The notes: a model not told the origin generated them from the letters alone. A stretch of 43,058 bases of DNA from Schwartzia sp. (in: firmicutes) (GCA_017444395.1 JAFSWT010000133.1:1-43058); one strand, 5' to 3'; shown: positions 1 to 9,111, numbered from the stretch's first letter. Made by a program: numbers and translations.

Positions 1-101
1 CGCCTGAGGCGCGCCGCCGCGACCATCTTCATTGCCTTGGTGATCTGCTGGATGCTCTTTACGCTGCGTATTCTGCGGCGTATATCCTGTAAGCTCGCCA
101 T
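1..101 (-). CDS. atpG: ATP synthase gamma subunit, N-terminal part
   Basis: Only the first 33 codons lie in the window; the gene continues off the left edge. The translation begins [20 protein letters not shown] and continues into [14 protein letters not shown], the conserved N-terminal helix of the gamma subunit, the rotating central stalk of F1. A GAGGTGATTGA site directly precedes the ATG at 101. It lies 12 bp downstream of the atpA stop in the same operon, which is the usual atpA-atpG order. Confidence 0.93.
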   Translation of the reverse strand, partial: MASLQDIRRRIRSVKSIQQITKAMKMVAAARLR

Positions 102-113
102 TCAATCACCTCA

Positions 114-1631
114 TCACGCCATTTTATAAGGAACGGTCTCCTTGAATTCCTCGATTGCCTTGGAGAGAGCGTCCTCAAGATTGTCGTCGAGCTTCTGCTG
201 CTCGGCAATCTTCTGGCCGATCTCCGGATGCGTCTGGCGCATGAATTTCAGGAAATCGTTCTGGAACGTGACGACCTTGTCCACGGGGATGTCCGCGAGG
301 AATCCGCGAACCGCCGTGAAAATAGCCATGACCTGCTCCTCGACGACGAGCGGCGCATACTGAGCCTGTTTCAAAGTCTCCGTCATACGCGCGCCGCGGT
401 CGAGCTGATCCTTCGTCGCCTTGTCGAGATCGGAGCCGAACTGCGCGAACGCCGCGAGCTCACGATACTGCGCAAGGTCGAGTCGGAGCGTACCGGCGAC
501 CTGTTTCATCGCCTTGATCTGCGCGCTGCCGCCGACACGGGATACCGAAAGACCGACGTTGACCGCCGGACGGATGCCCGAATAGAACATATCGGTTTCC
601 AGCATGATCTGGCCGTCTGTGATTGAAATAACGTTCGTCGGGATGTAGGCGCCGACGTCGCCTGCCTGCGTCTCAATGATCGGAAGCGCCGTGATCGAGC
701 CTGCTCCGAGTTCGTCGGAGAGCTTCGCCGCACGCTCCAGGAGACGCGAATGGAGATAGAATACGTCGCCCGGATACGCCTCGCGTCCGGGAGGACGACG
801 GAGAAGCAGGGACATGGCGCGGTACGCCGCCGCGTGCTTCGTCAAATCATCATAAATGCAGAGGCAGTGTCCGCCCTTCCGCATGAAATACTCCGCCATC
901 GCGACGCCGGCATACGGCGCCATATACTGGAGCGGCGAGGAATCCGCCGCCGTCGCAGCGACGACGATCGAATACGCCATAGCCCCGGAATCCTCCAGCG
1001 TCTTGACCACGCGGGCCACCGTAGACGCCTTCTGGCCGATAGCAACGTAAATGCAGATACAGTTCTGCCCCTTCTGGTTTATCATCGTGTCGACGGCAAT
1101 CGCCGTCTTGCCCGTGCCGCGGTCGCCGATAATCAATTCGCGCTGGCCGCGTCCGATGGGAACAAGTGCGTCGATAGCCTTGATACCCGTCTGCAGCGGC
1201 TCGTGAACCGACTTTCTGTCCGCGATGCCCGGCGCCGGACTTTCAATCTTCCGGTATTCGGTTGTTTCGATAGCACCTTTGCCGTCGATGGGTCGACCGA
1301 GAGCGTCCACGACGCGTCCGATCATTGCCTCGCCGACCGGCACCTGCATGATGCGGCCCGTGCGCTTGACCGTGTCGCCTTCCATGATCTCGTTCTCGCG
1401 ACCGAGCACCACGGCGCCCACATTGTCCTGCTCCAGGTTCAGGACCATGCCGAAAATATCGTCTCCGAAATCGAGCAGCTCGCCGGCCATTGCTTTTTGC
1501 AGGCCATGAATATGAGCGATGCCGTCACCGATTTCGATAACAGTTCCGACATCATTGATCTCAAGATCCACGTTGTAGTTCTTGATCTGCTCTTTGATGA
1601 TGGCTGTTATTTCTTCCGGATTTATTTTCAT
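114..1631 (-). CDS. atpA: ATP synthase F1 subunit alpha
   Basis: Non-catalytic nucleotide-binding subunit of the F1 head, cytoplasmic face of the membrane. The 505-residue length is normal for the family. The P-loop GDRGTGKT is at residues 169-176, and a Walker B-like strand ending in CIYDDL lies near residue 265. The N-terminal beta-barrel (about 25-95) and C-terminal helical domain are complete, ending in ETVPYKMA. It sits between atpH and atpG in a standard ATP synthase operon. The start MKINPEEI follows the atpH stop by 22 bp. Confidence 0.98.
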   Translation of the reverse strand: MKINPEEITAIIKEQIKNYNVDLEINDVGTVIEIGDGIAHIHGLQKAMAGELLDFGDDIFGMVLNLEQDNVGAVVLGRENEIMEGDTVKRTGRIMQVPVGEAMIGRVVDALGRPIDGKGAIETTEYRKIESPAPGIADRKSVHEPLQTGIKAIDALVPIGRGQRELIIGDRGTGKTAIAVDTMINQKGQNCICIYVAIGQKASTVARVVKTLEDSGAMAYSIVVAATAADSSPLQYMAPYAGVAMAEYFMRKGGHCLCIYDDLTKHAAAYRAMSLLLRRPPGREAYPGDVFYLHSRLLERAAKLSDELGAGSITALPIIETQAGDVGAYIPTNVISITDGQIMLETDMFYSGIRPAVNVGLSVSRVGGSAQIKAMKQVAGTLRLDLAQYRELAAFAQFGSDLDKATKDQLDRGARMTETLKQAQYAPLVVEEQVMAIFTAVRGFLADIPVDKVVTFQNDFLKFMRQTHPEIGQKIAEQQKLDDNLEDALSKAIEEFKETVPYKMA

Positions 1632-1653
1632 AACTTAGCAGTCACCCCAATAC

Positions 1654-2193
1654 TTAATCCGCCAAAAGCTGTGCTTCGAGTGCCTTCATGCGGCTTTTGA
1701 GACTGCCATCGATGAGGCGGTCGCCCATGCGGACCACCACGCCGCCGATAAGCTTCTCGTCCAAATGCTTTCGCAGCTTGATCGTCTTGCCGGTAAGCGT
1801 TCCGAGCTTCTCCGTGAGCTTCTGCCCCAGGCCGTCCGAAATGCTTCGCGCGGTCGTAACGTCCGCCACGAGAATGCCCTGCGCCTCGTTGGAAAAATCC
1901 TCGTACTGCTGCACGATTTCCTTGAGAAGCGAGACCCGCTGCTTGTCCAGCAGGAAACGGAGAAAATTCATCACCATCGGGGACAAATCCCCCTGGAATA
2001 TCTTCTCCACGGCTTCCTGCTTCGCCTGCCGGGGAATCATGGGGCTTTCGAGATACGCCTTTAGCTCCGGCGTTTCCTCAAAATCCGAGGAGAGCGACCG
2101 GAGTTCCTGGCCGTATTCATTCAGCTTCCCGTCCTCCTGCGCGAGGAGGAACATCGCCCGTGAATACTTGGTTGCAAGCTGCAGACTCAGCAT
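1654..2193 (-). CDS. atpH: ATP synthase F1 subunit delta
   Basis: Peripheral-stalk subunit that ties the F1 head to the b subunits. The 179-residue product is the usual length. It starts MLSLQLATKYSRAMFLLAQE, the conserved N-terminal helix of the OSCP/delta family, and its C-terminal part holds the typical GGVVVRMGDRLIDGSLKSR stretch. It overlaps the end of atpF by 7 bp, so translation is probably coupled. Identification rests on these motifs and on operon position. Confidence 0.95.
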   Translation of the reverse strand: MLSLQLATKYSRAMFLLAQEDGKLNEYGQELRSLSSDFEETPELKAYLESPMIPRQAKQEAVEKIFQGDLSPMVMNFLRFLLDKQRVSLLKEIVQQYEDFSNEAQGILVADVTTARSISDGLGQKLTEKLGTLTGKTIKLRKHLDEKLIGGVVVRMGDRLIDGSLKSRMKALEAQLLAD

Positions 2194-2690
2194 GACAGAT
2201 CACCCAGATCGTCCTTGCGGAGGCCGTCGATGAACTCACCGACGAGCGCTTCGTTGGCGGCGTCGTCCATGTTCTTGCCCATGAGCTTCGTGGCCGCCGC
2301 CAGAGAAAGCGCCACCATGTGCCCTTTCATCTGCTTCGCGGCTTCGTCGCGCTCCGCCTGGATCTGCGCCTTCGCGGCGCTCTTCATCTGCTCGATTTCC
2401 TGCTGCGTCTCCTCGACGCGGGCGCGGCGCTCGGCCTCGCTCCGCTGGGTCGCGGAGTCGGTGATCTCCTGGGCGCGTTTTCTGGCCTCGGAGAGCTTCT
2501 GCTCGTATTCCTTCTTCATCTCGGCCGCCTGCAGGCGGTCCTCGTCTGCCTGACGGATATTGTTCGCAATCTTGTCCGTCCGGTCATGGAGAACCTTGAG
2601 CAGCGGTCCCCAGGCGAATTTCTTGAGCACGATGAGGAGCACGAAGAAGTTCAACATCTGTATGAAGAATGTCGAATTAACATCTACCAC
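2187..2690 (-). CDS. atpF: ATP synthase Fo subunit b
   Basis: Membrane-anchored stalk subunit, 167 residues. One N-terminal membrane helix (about residues 8-26, FIQMLNFFVLLIVLKKFAWG) is followed by a long charged coiled coil (about 35-130) rich in E, K, R, A and Q. This is the family layout. It overlaps atpH by 7 bp and follows atpE by about 80 bp. There is one b gene and no second b' copy here, so the peripheral stalk is presumably a homodimer. Confidence 0.95.
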   Translation of the reverse strand: MVDVNSTFFIQMLNFFVLLIVLKKFAWGPLLKVLHDRTDKIANNIRQADEDRLQAAEMKKEYEQKLSEARKRAQEITDSATQRSEAERRARVEETQQEIEQMKSAAKAQIQAERDEAAKQMKGHMVALSLAAATKLMGKNMDDAANEALVGEFIDGLRKDDLGDLSC

Positions 2691-2771
2691 TCGCTAATCC
2701 TCCCTTCCGCCATCTTGCACGAAAAGGCGGCCGCACCGAAAGCCGCCGCCTTCCGCCAAAACAGGCCGTCA

Positions 2772-3023
2772 TTATTTGATGAACGGATTCGCGAAGATGA
2801 GGATCAGGACGACGACGATCGCGATGATGGGGATGGACTCGACGAGACCGCAGGCGACCAGAGCGTTCGTGAACAGAGCGTCCTTCGCTTCCGGCTGACG
2901 GACGGTGCCGTCCATGAGGCGCATGAGGACGCGGGAGTCACCGTAAACAGCCATGATGATGGAAGTCATCGTGATGAGAAGGATAACGATAAGGGACATC
3001 TGTACGGGAGTAATGTTGGCCAT
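2772..3023 (-). CDS. atpE: ATP synthase Fo subunit c with two carboxylates
   Basis: The rotor-ring subunit, 83 residues and two membrane helices joined by the polar loop RQPEAK (residues 42-47). The start was set at the ATG at 3023 because AGGAGG lies 11 bp upstream; a longer reading frame adds a non-conserved leader. Helix 2 carries E62 followed by S63 (GLVESIP), a sodium-type ligand pair. In helix 1 the usual glycine repeat is mostly lost, and D29 (VYGDS) falls exactly 33 residues before E62, the place of Q32 in Ilyobacter numbering. That gives a possible two-carboxylate ion site. Family identity is certain; ion choice is inference. Confidence 0.95.
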   Translation of the reverse strand: MANITPVQMSLIVILLITMTSIIMAVYGDSRVLMRLMDGTVRQPEAKDALFTNALVACGLVESIPIIAIVVVLILIFANPFIK

Positions 3024-3173
3024 GAGTAAAAACCCTCCTAAAAATAATAAAATATTTGATGATGGCAAATTCTCGCGGCCCGGAAGCCATGCTCCCGCGC
3101 CGGAACCGTTGCCGCGGTGACTTGATGGTACCCGTCCCGGCAAAAATCAAAAACTGACCGGGATCAACAGAGA

Positions 3174-3857
3174 TCATTCTTCGTGTTCGTGCGGCTTGGC
3201 CGCCGGCGCCACATACACCAGCGACAGCGTCGTGAAGATATACGCCTGGATAACGCCCACCGCGAGCGAGAAGATGACCCAGACCACATGGGGGGCCCAG
3301 TTCGCATACCACGGGGCGAGATTCAGGATGATGATGATGAGCACCTCGCCCGCCAGGATGTTTCCGAAAAGACGGAAGGCCAGCGACGCGGGACGCGCAC
3401 ACTCCTCAATGAGATGGATCAGGATGAAGGGAGCGAACGGCTCGAGGAAGTGCTTCAGATAGGCGATGCCGTTCCTCGCAAGACCGATGCCATGGTGAAT
3501 CAACAACGACATCGTGACCGCCAGGGACAGTGTCGTATTCAGATCGTTCGTCGGCGACTCCATGGCCGGGAAAAGGCCCAGCCAGTTCGCGATGACCAAA
3601 TACACGAACAATGTGAGGAAGATATGGGTCAGGGACCGCCCCGTAGGCCCAATCATCGTATAAATCTTTTCCTCCCACACTTCGGCAATGGCCTCGATGG
3701 CGTTCTGCCAGCCCGTCGGAACCTCCTTCAGGTTCCGCGACGCGAGAAACGCGATCAGGATGACGATGGCCATCGTGATGAAGTTCATGATGATCGTCTC
3801 TTCGTTGAAGAAATAGCCGGCGAACTCAACGACTTCGCGATGACCGATTTTGTCCAT
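3174..3857 (-). CDS. atpB: ATP synthase Fo subunit a
   Basis: Stator channel subunit, 227 residues with several membrane helices. The essential arginine is in the motif SLAFRLFGNILAGE, and the protein ends in a histidine/glutamate-rich tail (KPHEHEE). The ATG at 3857 is preferred over one 15 bp upstream because the purine-rich GGGGAGGGG lies just before it and itself covers the upstream ATG's first codons. It heads the Fo genes in the order atpB-atpE-atpF, about 130 bp after atpI. Confidence 0.96.
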   Translation of the reverse strand: MDKIGHREVVEFAGYFFNEETIIMNFITMAIVILIAFLASRNLKEVPTGWQNAIEAIAEVWEEKIYTMIGPTGRSLTHIFLTLFVYLVIANWLGLFPAMESPTNDLNTTLSLAVTMSLLIHHGIGLARNGIAYLKHFLEPFAPFILIHLIEECARPASLAFRLFGNILAGEVLIIIILNLAPWYANWAPHVVWVIFSLAVGVIQAYIFTTLSLVYVAPAAKPHEHEE

Positions 3858-3986
3858 AAAACCCCTCCCCATAATGTGTTCTTATCAGGCCGGAGGAACG
3901 TCAGGAAAGCGAAGATACCCCGGTGCTTCCCGCATACCCGCCATCCCCGGCGGCGTGCCGGAACGCACCGGCGCCGTCAGTCTCTC

Positions 3987-4373
3987 CTACCGTTTCTTCT
4001 GCAGGCGGAACACAACGTAGCTGACGAAGGCGAATACCAGAAAAAACAGGTAGCCTGCCAGCGCGACGAGGAAAAAACGCTTCGAGAACTGCGCCGCGAT
4101 GCCCATGATCAGGCAAAGGGAGCCGATGCGGATGAGCGTGCCCTGCTGGAGCTGCTCGGCCGCCTTCCTCTCGTCGAATCTTTCTCCTTCGTCCGCGCGA
4201 TTCGTCAGCGTCCAGCAGAAAATCCCTCCCGTCGCGTAACCGACGGCGAGCCCGCCGAAGAGCTGCCAGTCCTCCATCAAAGAGATGGGGATGGCCGCCA
4301 GCAGCGAAAAGCCCGTCAGGAGTTTCAGCATCAGGACGCCGCCTCTGCCATAGACCGATAAGAACTTGTTCAT
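3987..4373 (-). CDS. atpI: ATP synthase subunit I (AtpI-like)
   Basis: Small membrane protein of 128 residues with four predicted membrane segments (about residues 13-32, 38-55, 80-97 and 100-122) and a basic tail (RLQKKR). Proteins of this type occur at the head of ATP synthase operons, where they help c-ring assembly or magnesium supply. It is the first gene after the promoter at 4427-4456 and is followed by atpB. Sequence similarity in this family is weak, so the call leans on topology and position. Confidence 0.8.
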   Translation of the reverse strand: MNKFLSVYGRGGVLMLKLLTGFSLLAAIPISLMEDWQLFGGLAVGYATGGIFCWTLTNRADEGERFDERKAAEQLQQGTLIRIGSLCLIMGIAAQFSKRFFLVALAGYLFFLVFAFVSYVVFRLQKKR

Positions 4374-4426
4374 ATTCCCCCTCGGCGGGATGCCCCGCCC
4401 CGACGAAATATTTTTACATTCGCTCT

Positions 4427-4456
4427 ATTATAACCCTAAGCCCAAAACTTTTGCAA
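4427..4456 (-). promoter_or_regulatory. Promoter of the ATP synthase operon
   Basis: Read on the minus strand, TTGCAA (4456-4451) and TATAAT (4432-4427) are separated by 18 bp. Transcription would start near 4420 and run into atpI, with a 5' leader of about 45 nt. The leader can form a short hairpin from GGCGGG and CCCGCC (about 4384-4399) just before the atpI ribosome site. Confidence 0.75.
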
Positions 4457-4539
4457 GACTATCTCCATCATTTTTTCAGACAATTTCCCCTTTTTTCCTT
4501 CACTTTTTCAGAAAAACGTGGCCGCATCATCACATGAGG

Positions 4540-4582
4540 AAATCCCCGTATCAGGACAGCTACCGTCCTGATACGGGGATTT
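4540..4582 (-). terminator. Perfect 18-bp hairpin between atpZ and atpI
   Basis: Arms 4540-4557 and 4565-4582 are perfect inverted copies around a 7-nt loop. The hairpin lies downstream of atpZ and upstream of the atpI promoter. Neither side has a long T run, so it may be an imperfect or bidirectional terminator separating wecA-wecB-atpZ from the ATP synthase operon. Confidence 0.6.
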
Positions 4583-4601
4583 CTCCGTTTCAATATTCAT
4601 T

Positions 4602-4865
4602 TTATTCCTTTTTGACAAAAAACCGCCGTACATTGTGATAAATGGAATAGATGGCGGCAGGGAAGGCAATCACGATGCCAAAGAGCCGTCCCTTTGGCGC
4701 GGTATCGAAGCATTCGTCGAACTTCATGCCGAGCCACAGGCATACCACGACGGTCGTTGCGAGATAGATTCCAATGCCCATGAAGTAGGACGCCGCCCAG
4801 ATGTAGCGGAAAGCCACGGCAAAGGGGCGGCGTTTTTGTTGTTTCGTGTCGTCATGCTTTTCCAT
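4602..4865 (-). CDS. atpZ: AtpZ/AtpI-family small membrane protein
   Basis: 87 residues with two membrane helices (about 27-48 and 61-77). The pattern of glycine-rich helix, LGMKFDECFDTAPKG, then a second helix matches the AtpZ family, small proteins that accompany atpI upstream of ATP synthase operons. An AGGA site lies 8 bp before the ATG. It follows wecB by 44 bp and probably shares its transcript, with the hairpin at 4540-4582 beyond its stop. Confidence 0.78.
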   Translation of the reverse strand: MEKHDDTKQQKRRPFAVAFRYIWAASYFMGIGIYLATTVVVCLWLGMKFDECFDTAPKGRLFGIVIAFPAAIYSIYHNVRRFFVKKE

Positions 4866-4909
4866 CAGCGAATCCTGTCAGACGGAAGCGGCGGGTCTCA
4901 CCGATGCGC

Positions 4910-6064
4910 CTAGCGGAACCGGTCCGGCTTCGCTTCGCGCATCCCGTAGTGATAAAGGACGGCCTCCACGATGCGGCGGGCGGCCTGGCCGTCGCCGTAA
5001 GGATTGCAGGCCTCGGCCATCTGCCGGTAGCCGGCTTCGTCGGTCAGAAGGCGCCGGGCCTCCTGGTAAACGCGTTCCTGATCGGTGCCAATGAGGCGGA
5101 CGGTGCCGGCCGCCACTGCTTCCGGGCGCTCGGTGGTATCGCGCAACACCAACACCGGTTTGCCCAGTGCCGGCGCTTCCTCCTGAACGCCGCCGGAATC
5201 GGTCAGGATCAGATGGGAGCGGTGCATGAGATTGGCGAAAGGCTCATAGTCCAGCGGGTCAATCAGATGGACCCGGGGTACGCCGCCCAGTTCCTGTTCC
5301 ACGACCTCACGGACTTTCGGATTCTTATGTACCGGGAAGACGACGGCGATATCGCTGAACTCGTCCACCAGGCGCTTGAGGGCCTTATACACATGGCGCA
5401 TCGGCTCCCCGAGGTTCTCTCTACGGTGGGTCGTCACCAGGATAAGGCGGTGGCCCTGAAAATCAATGCCGGAAAGGGCCGGAGAGAAGGCGAAATCGTC
5501 GCTTACCGTATGGTGCAGGGCATCGATTACGGTATTGCCCGTGACGAAAATCTGCTCGCCGGAAATGTTTTCCCGCAGGAGGTTTTCCTCCGAGGTCGCG
5601 GTGGGCGCGAAATGAAGGTCGGCGATGGCGCCGGTCAGATGGCGGTTCATTTCCTCCGGGAAGGGGGAATATTTGTTGTGGGTGCGAAGGCCTGCCTCCA
5701 CATGGCCCACTGCCGTCTGGTGGTAGTAAGCCGCCAGCGCCCCGGCAAAGGTGGTGGTGGTATCGCCGTGAACCAGCACGAGGTCGGGATGTTCGGCGGT
5801 GAGGACCCGGTCCAGGCCTGTCATCGCCCGCGTCGTGATGTCAAACAGTGTCTGCCCGGCCGCCATGATATCCAGATCATGGTCCGGGCGGATACGGAAC
5901 AGGTGCAGCACCTGATCCAGCATTTCGCGATGCTGCGCCGTCACGGTCACGACGGGAACAATCTCCTCCGGGTGCTTTTGGAGTTCCAGGACCACCGGTG
6001 CCATCTTGATTGCTTCCGGCCGTGTACCAAACACGGCCATGACTTTGATTTTTTCCTTCGCCAT
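4910..6064 (-). CDS. wecB: UDP-N-acetylglucosamine 2-epimerase (non-hydrolysing)
   Basis: Converts UDP-GlcNAc to UDP-ManNAc for surface polysaccharide. The 384-residue length is typical. Family motifs are all visible: GTRPEAIKMAP near the N-terminus, HGDTTTT near residue 96, HVEAGLRT, PFPEEMNR, THRREN and the nucleotide-binding TDSGGVQEE. It follows the wecA-like gene by about 57 bp, and the two supply substrate and lipid carrier for the same kind of pathway. Location just upstream of ATP synthase genes is common in Firmicutes. Confidence 0.95.
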   Translation of the reverse strand: MAKEKIKVMAVFGTRPEAIKMAPVVLELQKHPEEIVPVVTVTAQHREMLDQVLHLFRIRPDHDLDIMAAGQTLFDITTRAMTGLDRVLTAEHPDLVLVHGDTTTTFAGALAAYYHQTAVGHVEAGLRTHNKYSPFPEEMNRHLTGAIADLHFAPTATSEENLLRENISGEQIFVTGNTVIDALHHTVSDDFAFSPALSGIDFQGHRLILVTTHRRENLGEPMRHVYKALKRLVDEFSDIAVVFPVHKNPKVREVVEQELGGVPRVHLIDPLDYEPFANLMHRSHLILTDSGGVQEEAPALGKPVLVLRDTTERPEAVAAGTVRLIGTDQERVYQEARRLLTDEAGYRQMAEACNPYGDGQAARRIVEAVLYHYGMREAKPDRFR

Positions 6065-6121
6065 GAGAAATCTCCTCGCCGTCGATGTGAAACGGAAACG
6101 TCCGCTTGCCTCAAGGCGCTG

Positions 6122-7174
6122 TCAATGCGTGTGCGCGGTATTGTTCAGGTGAAAGATGCCCAGCCTTTTTGCGCCGTAAATAACAGCCACGATGACCAGC
6201 GCCAGGATGAGAAGGGCGCAGAGAGGGCTGACTTCGGTCATGGCAATGGCGCTGGAGCCCAGAAGGGCGCTGATGATGTACATGAGCAGCACCGCCTGCC
6301 GCTGGGTGAAGCCCAGGCTCAGGAGCCGGTGATGAAGATGGCCTTTGTCCGGCTTCATGATGGGAACGCCCGCCAGCTTGCGCCGGATGATGGCGAAAGT
6401 GGTATCAAGGATGGGCAGCCCCAGGGCCAGGATGGGGACAATCAGCGCAATGGTGGCGGCACTCTTTACGGCGCCGATGACGGAGATGCCGGAGAGCATG
6501 AAGCCGAGGAACATACTGCCGGTATCGCCCATGAAGATGCGGGCGGGATTGAAGTTGAAGAACAGGAAACCCAGCGCTGCACCGGCCAGCGCCGCCGTGA
6601 CCACCGCTACCAGTGGCACACCCTGTTGCAGCGCCACCAGGAGAATCGTCACCGAAGCGATGGACGAAACGCCCGCCGCCAGACCGTCAAGCCCGTCGAT
6701 GAGGTTTACGGTGTTGGTGATGCCGACAATCCAGAAGATGGTTCCGGGAATCGTCACGTAATCATAGAGATAGAGGATATCACCAAAGGGGTCGCTGATG
6801 AAGTCGATGCGGACACCGAAAGCAACCGCGATGCCGGCGCTGATGATCTGCCCCAGAAGTTTGACCTTCGCAGGCAGGTTCTTGTAGTCGTCGATAAGGC
6901 CGATGGCGACGATCAGTGTCCCGCCCAGGAGCAGGCCGGTCATCGCCTGCTTCACGTCCGGCTCCAGCTCGACGAGCGGCAGGGCCTGGTACATCGCGGC
7001 CATGAAGGCGAGATAAATCCCCGCGCCGCCAATCCGCGGAATCGGCTGTTTGTGTACTTTTCGCGCGTCAGGCTTGTCCAGCGCTCCGGTTCGAAAGGCC
7101 ACCCACATGACGCCGGGCGTAACCACCAAAACCACTGCCAGCGCCGTAACAAACGCCACACCATATTCGGGCAT
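6122..7174 (-). CDS. wecA: Undecaprenyl-phosphate GlcNAc-1-phosphate transferase (WecA/TagO family)
   Basis: Polytopic membrane enzyme of 350 residues that loads GlcNAc-1-P onto undecaprenyl phosphate. Characteristic motifs are KPDARKVHKQPIPRIGG, the magnesium motif GLIDDYKN, NTVNLIDGLDGLAAG, NPARIFMGDTGSMFLG and DKGHLHHRLL. The HLHHRLL form and IDGLDG place it with WecA/TagO rather than MraY, which is encoded separately at 15325. It is first in its operon, behind a consensus promoter at 7282-7310, with GGAG about 12 bp before the ATG. Confidence 0.94.
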   Translation of the reverse strand: MPEYGVAFVTALAVVLVVTPGVMWVAFRTGALDKPDARKVHKQPIPRIGGAGIYLAFMAAMYQALPLVELEPDVKQAMTGLLLGGTLIVAIGLIDDYKNLPAKVKLLGQIISAGIAVAFGVRIDFISDPFGDILYLYDYVTIPGTIFWIVGITNTVNLIDGLDGLAAGVSSIASVTILLVALQQGVPLVAVVTAALAGAALGFLFFNFNPARIFMGDTGSMFLGFMLSGISVIGAVKSAATIALIVPILALGLPILDTTFAIIRRKLAGVPIMKPDKGHLHHRLLSLGFTQRQAVLLMYIISALLGSSAIAMTEVSPLCALLILALVIVAVIYGAKRLGIFHLNNTAHTH

Positions 7175-7281
7175 TCTTGATTCGCTCTCCTTTGTGGGGA
7201 ATTCGCCATGCCTCCGAAGAGACTCGCTATTCCTGAAAAAACAACACGCTTTTTACAGGAATCATCGTTATCTAACTGCCT

Positions 7282-7310
7282 ATTGTAACCCAAAGCCGGA
7301 AGCCTGTCAA
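7282..7310 (-). promoter_or_regulatory. Consensus promoter of wecA-wecB-atpZ
   Basis: On the minus strand TTGACA (7310-7305) and TACAAT (7287-7282) are spaced by exactly 17 bp. The start of transcription would be near 7275, about 100 nt before wecA. The -35 lies just past the end of the upstream PHP phosphatase gene. Confidence 0.85.
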
Positions 7311-7353
7311 ACCGGGTGGCAAAGGCCGCGTCCGGTTTGTTTTTGGGAGGCGG

Positions 7354-8205
7354 TCAGCCCAGCGGAACCGCTTTCCGGTCACGTTTCTCGAATTGCAGCA
7401 CCGTCTTGTAGCCGTAGCTTCTGGCGTAGGCGACGGCGTCGTCATTATAGGCGCCGCAGTCCTCCGGTTCGTGGGCGTCTGACGAAGTGACGATGGGCAG
7501 ATGATAGTCGGCGGCGATTTCCAGGAACGCCGGATAGGGCGAGATTTCCTTCACCGGGTAGCGGTACAGGGTGCCGGTATTGATGTCGATGGCCATATCC
7601 GCTTTCTGCACCGCCCGGGCAACCCGTTCCAGATAGGGCGTAGCGTCGAAGTCGGGGAAATCGCGGTATACGCGGATGTTGAAGGGATGTCCCAGCACGT
7701 CGTATAACCCGCTGGCGCAGAGTGTCTCGGCCGCTTCCGCGTACCAGTCGTAAAGTTCTTCCAGCGGATGGGCCCGGAATTCCTCCTTGACCGCCGAGGC
7801 GTCGAAGCCCCAGCCGTGAATGAAATGGACGGAGCCGATCAGGTAATCGAAGGAATAGGGCGCCAGGAGTTCCTTCACTTTTTCCTGATCGCGGAAATTG
7901 CAGACCTCCATCGAGAGCTTCAGCCGGTGGCCGCGGGCCCGGAGCGCCTCGACAAAATCCACATATTCGTCAATCGTATATTTGAACTTGTTTTCTTTCA
8001 GCCATTTTTTCTGGAAGGCGCCGACGAAGGAGTCGTCCAGCGTCAAATCCTCGTAATAGAGGGGCTCGAATTCCGGGAAAGTATGACTGTGGTCGCTGAA
8101 TCCGATCTCGTCCAGTCCCCGGGCGTCAGCCGCCCGGAAAAAGCCTTCCACCCAGTCGAAGTCATAGGAGCCGTGCTCCAGGTGCATATGGTAATCGAGC
8201 TTCAT
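7354..8205 (-). CDS. PHP-family phosphatase, histidinol-phosphatase (HisJ/HisK-like)
   Basis: 283-residue PHP-domain phosphoesterase. Metal-binding residues typical of the family are visible: HMHLEH at residues 6-11, SDHSH near 38, SMEVC, GSVHFIHGW, LGHPFN and the C-terminal SSDAHEP. This set matches the histidinol-phosphatase HisJ branch, but there is no his gene in the window, so the substrate is not proven. It overlaps the upstream HAD gene by 4 bp (ATGA) and both share the promoter at 9112-9140. Confidence 0.82.
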   Translation of the reverse strand: MKLDYHMHLEHGSYDFDWVEGFFRAADARGLDEIGFSDHSHTFPEFEPLYYEDLTLDDSFVGAFQKKWLKENKFKYTIDEYVDFVEALRARGHRLKLSMEVCNFRDQEKVKELLAPYSFDYLIGSVHFIHGWGFDASAVKEEFRAHPLEELYDWYAEAAETLCASGLYDVLGHPFNIRVYRDFPDFDATPYLERVARAVQKADMAIDINTGTLYRYPVKEISPYPAFLEIAADYHLPIVTSSDAHEPEDCGAYNDDAVAYARSYGYKTVLQFEKRDRKAVPLG

Positions 8206-9032
8206 GCAATCGAACCTCCTTCATTTCCAATCAGGCCTTTTGCCAGCAGATCTTCCAGTACCCGCATTACGCCGTATTCCGTATTCGGGGGTGCTTCATA
8301 GGGCGCGATTTCCTTTAGCGCTGGCAGGGCATTTCCCATGGCGTAGCCGTAACCTACCGCCCGGATCATCTCGGCATCGTTGAGATAGTCACCGAAGGCC
8401 GCGCACTCCTCCGGGCGGACGCCGAGCATCGCCTGCAGGCGGCGTACTGCGGCGCCTTTATTCACGCCGGGGTTCATCACATCAATCCAGTAGTTGGAGC
8501 TCAGCACCACCTGCACCGGGCCGTTGAGCTTGTCCAGCGCCGGGAAAAGGCGCGTGCCCGCTTCGCCGTGCTCGGCGTCACAGAAGGCCAGCTTGATGAT
8601 TTCCTCTTCGGCGGCCACGGTGTCCAGGTCTTCCACAATCCGGCACTGGGTGAAGTACTGGCGCATATTTTCCAGATAAGGCTCCCACAGGGGCTCCACA
8701 TATGCCAGCCGTTTGCCGCAGAGCACCGGATAGGCACCGGGAATCGACCGGCCCGCTTCCAGTACCCGTCGAATATCCGTTGCCGCCATCTCGCTGGAAA
8801 AGAGTTCCTGATCGTGACGCGCCACGAACGTGCCGTTTTCCGCCACGAAGAGGAAATCGTTGATGTGCGTGCCCATCTGCCGCAGCAGCGCCGAATACTG
8901 CCGCCCGCTGGCAGGGCAGAAGACCGCGCCCCGGGCCAGCACCCGCGCCATCACATCCTCGAACATCGGCGGCAGGTTCCCGTCCGCGTCGAGCAGTGTG
9001 CCGTCCATATCGCAAAAAATCAATCGGATCAT
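8202..9032 (-). CDS. Cof-type HAD-superfamily hydrolase
   Basis: 276 residues. The HAD nucleophile motif is DMDGTLLD (D8 and D10), and the distal metal motif is FGDYLNDAEM with the type IIB cap between. GDxxND is diagnostic of the Cof/YidA group, which dephosphorylates sugar phosphates, pyridoxal phosphate or flavin mononucleotide. The exact substrate cannot be read from sequence. It overlaps the PHP gene by 4 bp, so the pair is likely translated together. Confidence 0.88.
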   Translation of the reverse strand: MIRLIFCDMDGTLLDADGNLPPMFEDVMARVLARGAVFCPASGRQYSALLRQMGTHINDFLFVAENGTFVARHDQELFSSEMAATDIRRVLEAGRSIPGAYPVLCGKRLAYVEPLWEPYLENMRQYFTQCRIVEDLDTVAAEEEIIKLAFCDAEHGEAGTRLFPALDKLNGPVQVVLSSNYWIDVMNPGVNKGAAVRRLQAMLGVRPEECAAFGDYLNDAEMIRAVGYGYAMGNALPALKEIAPYEAPPNTEYGVMRVLEDLLAKGLIGNEGGSIA

Positions 9033-9111
9033 CCGAAGTCAGACCACCCTTATGCACAGAGAAAGAAACTTCCGGTGGGAAAGCGGCCCGGAGAGGAGCC
9101 GCTGTTTCTCC

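Noticed and set aside
3183-4361. Plus-strand open frame over atpB and atpI
   Set aside because: Arginine/aspartate-rich shadow of the ATP synthase genes.
4904-7180. Plus-strand open frame of 758 codons
   Set aside because: It is the mirror of wecB and wecA, which have complete family motifs on the minus strand; the plus-strand translation is charged and repetitive, with no start signal.
7301-7350. Inverted repeat AAACCGG/CCGGTTT with a T run on the plus strand
   Set aside because: No plus-strand gene ends here; it overlaps the wecA promoter and is likely chance or only a minor element.
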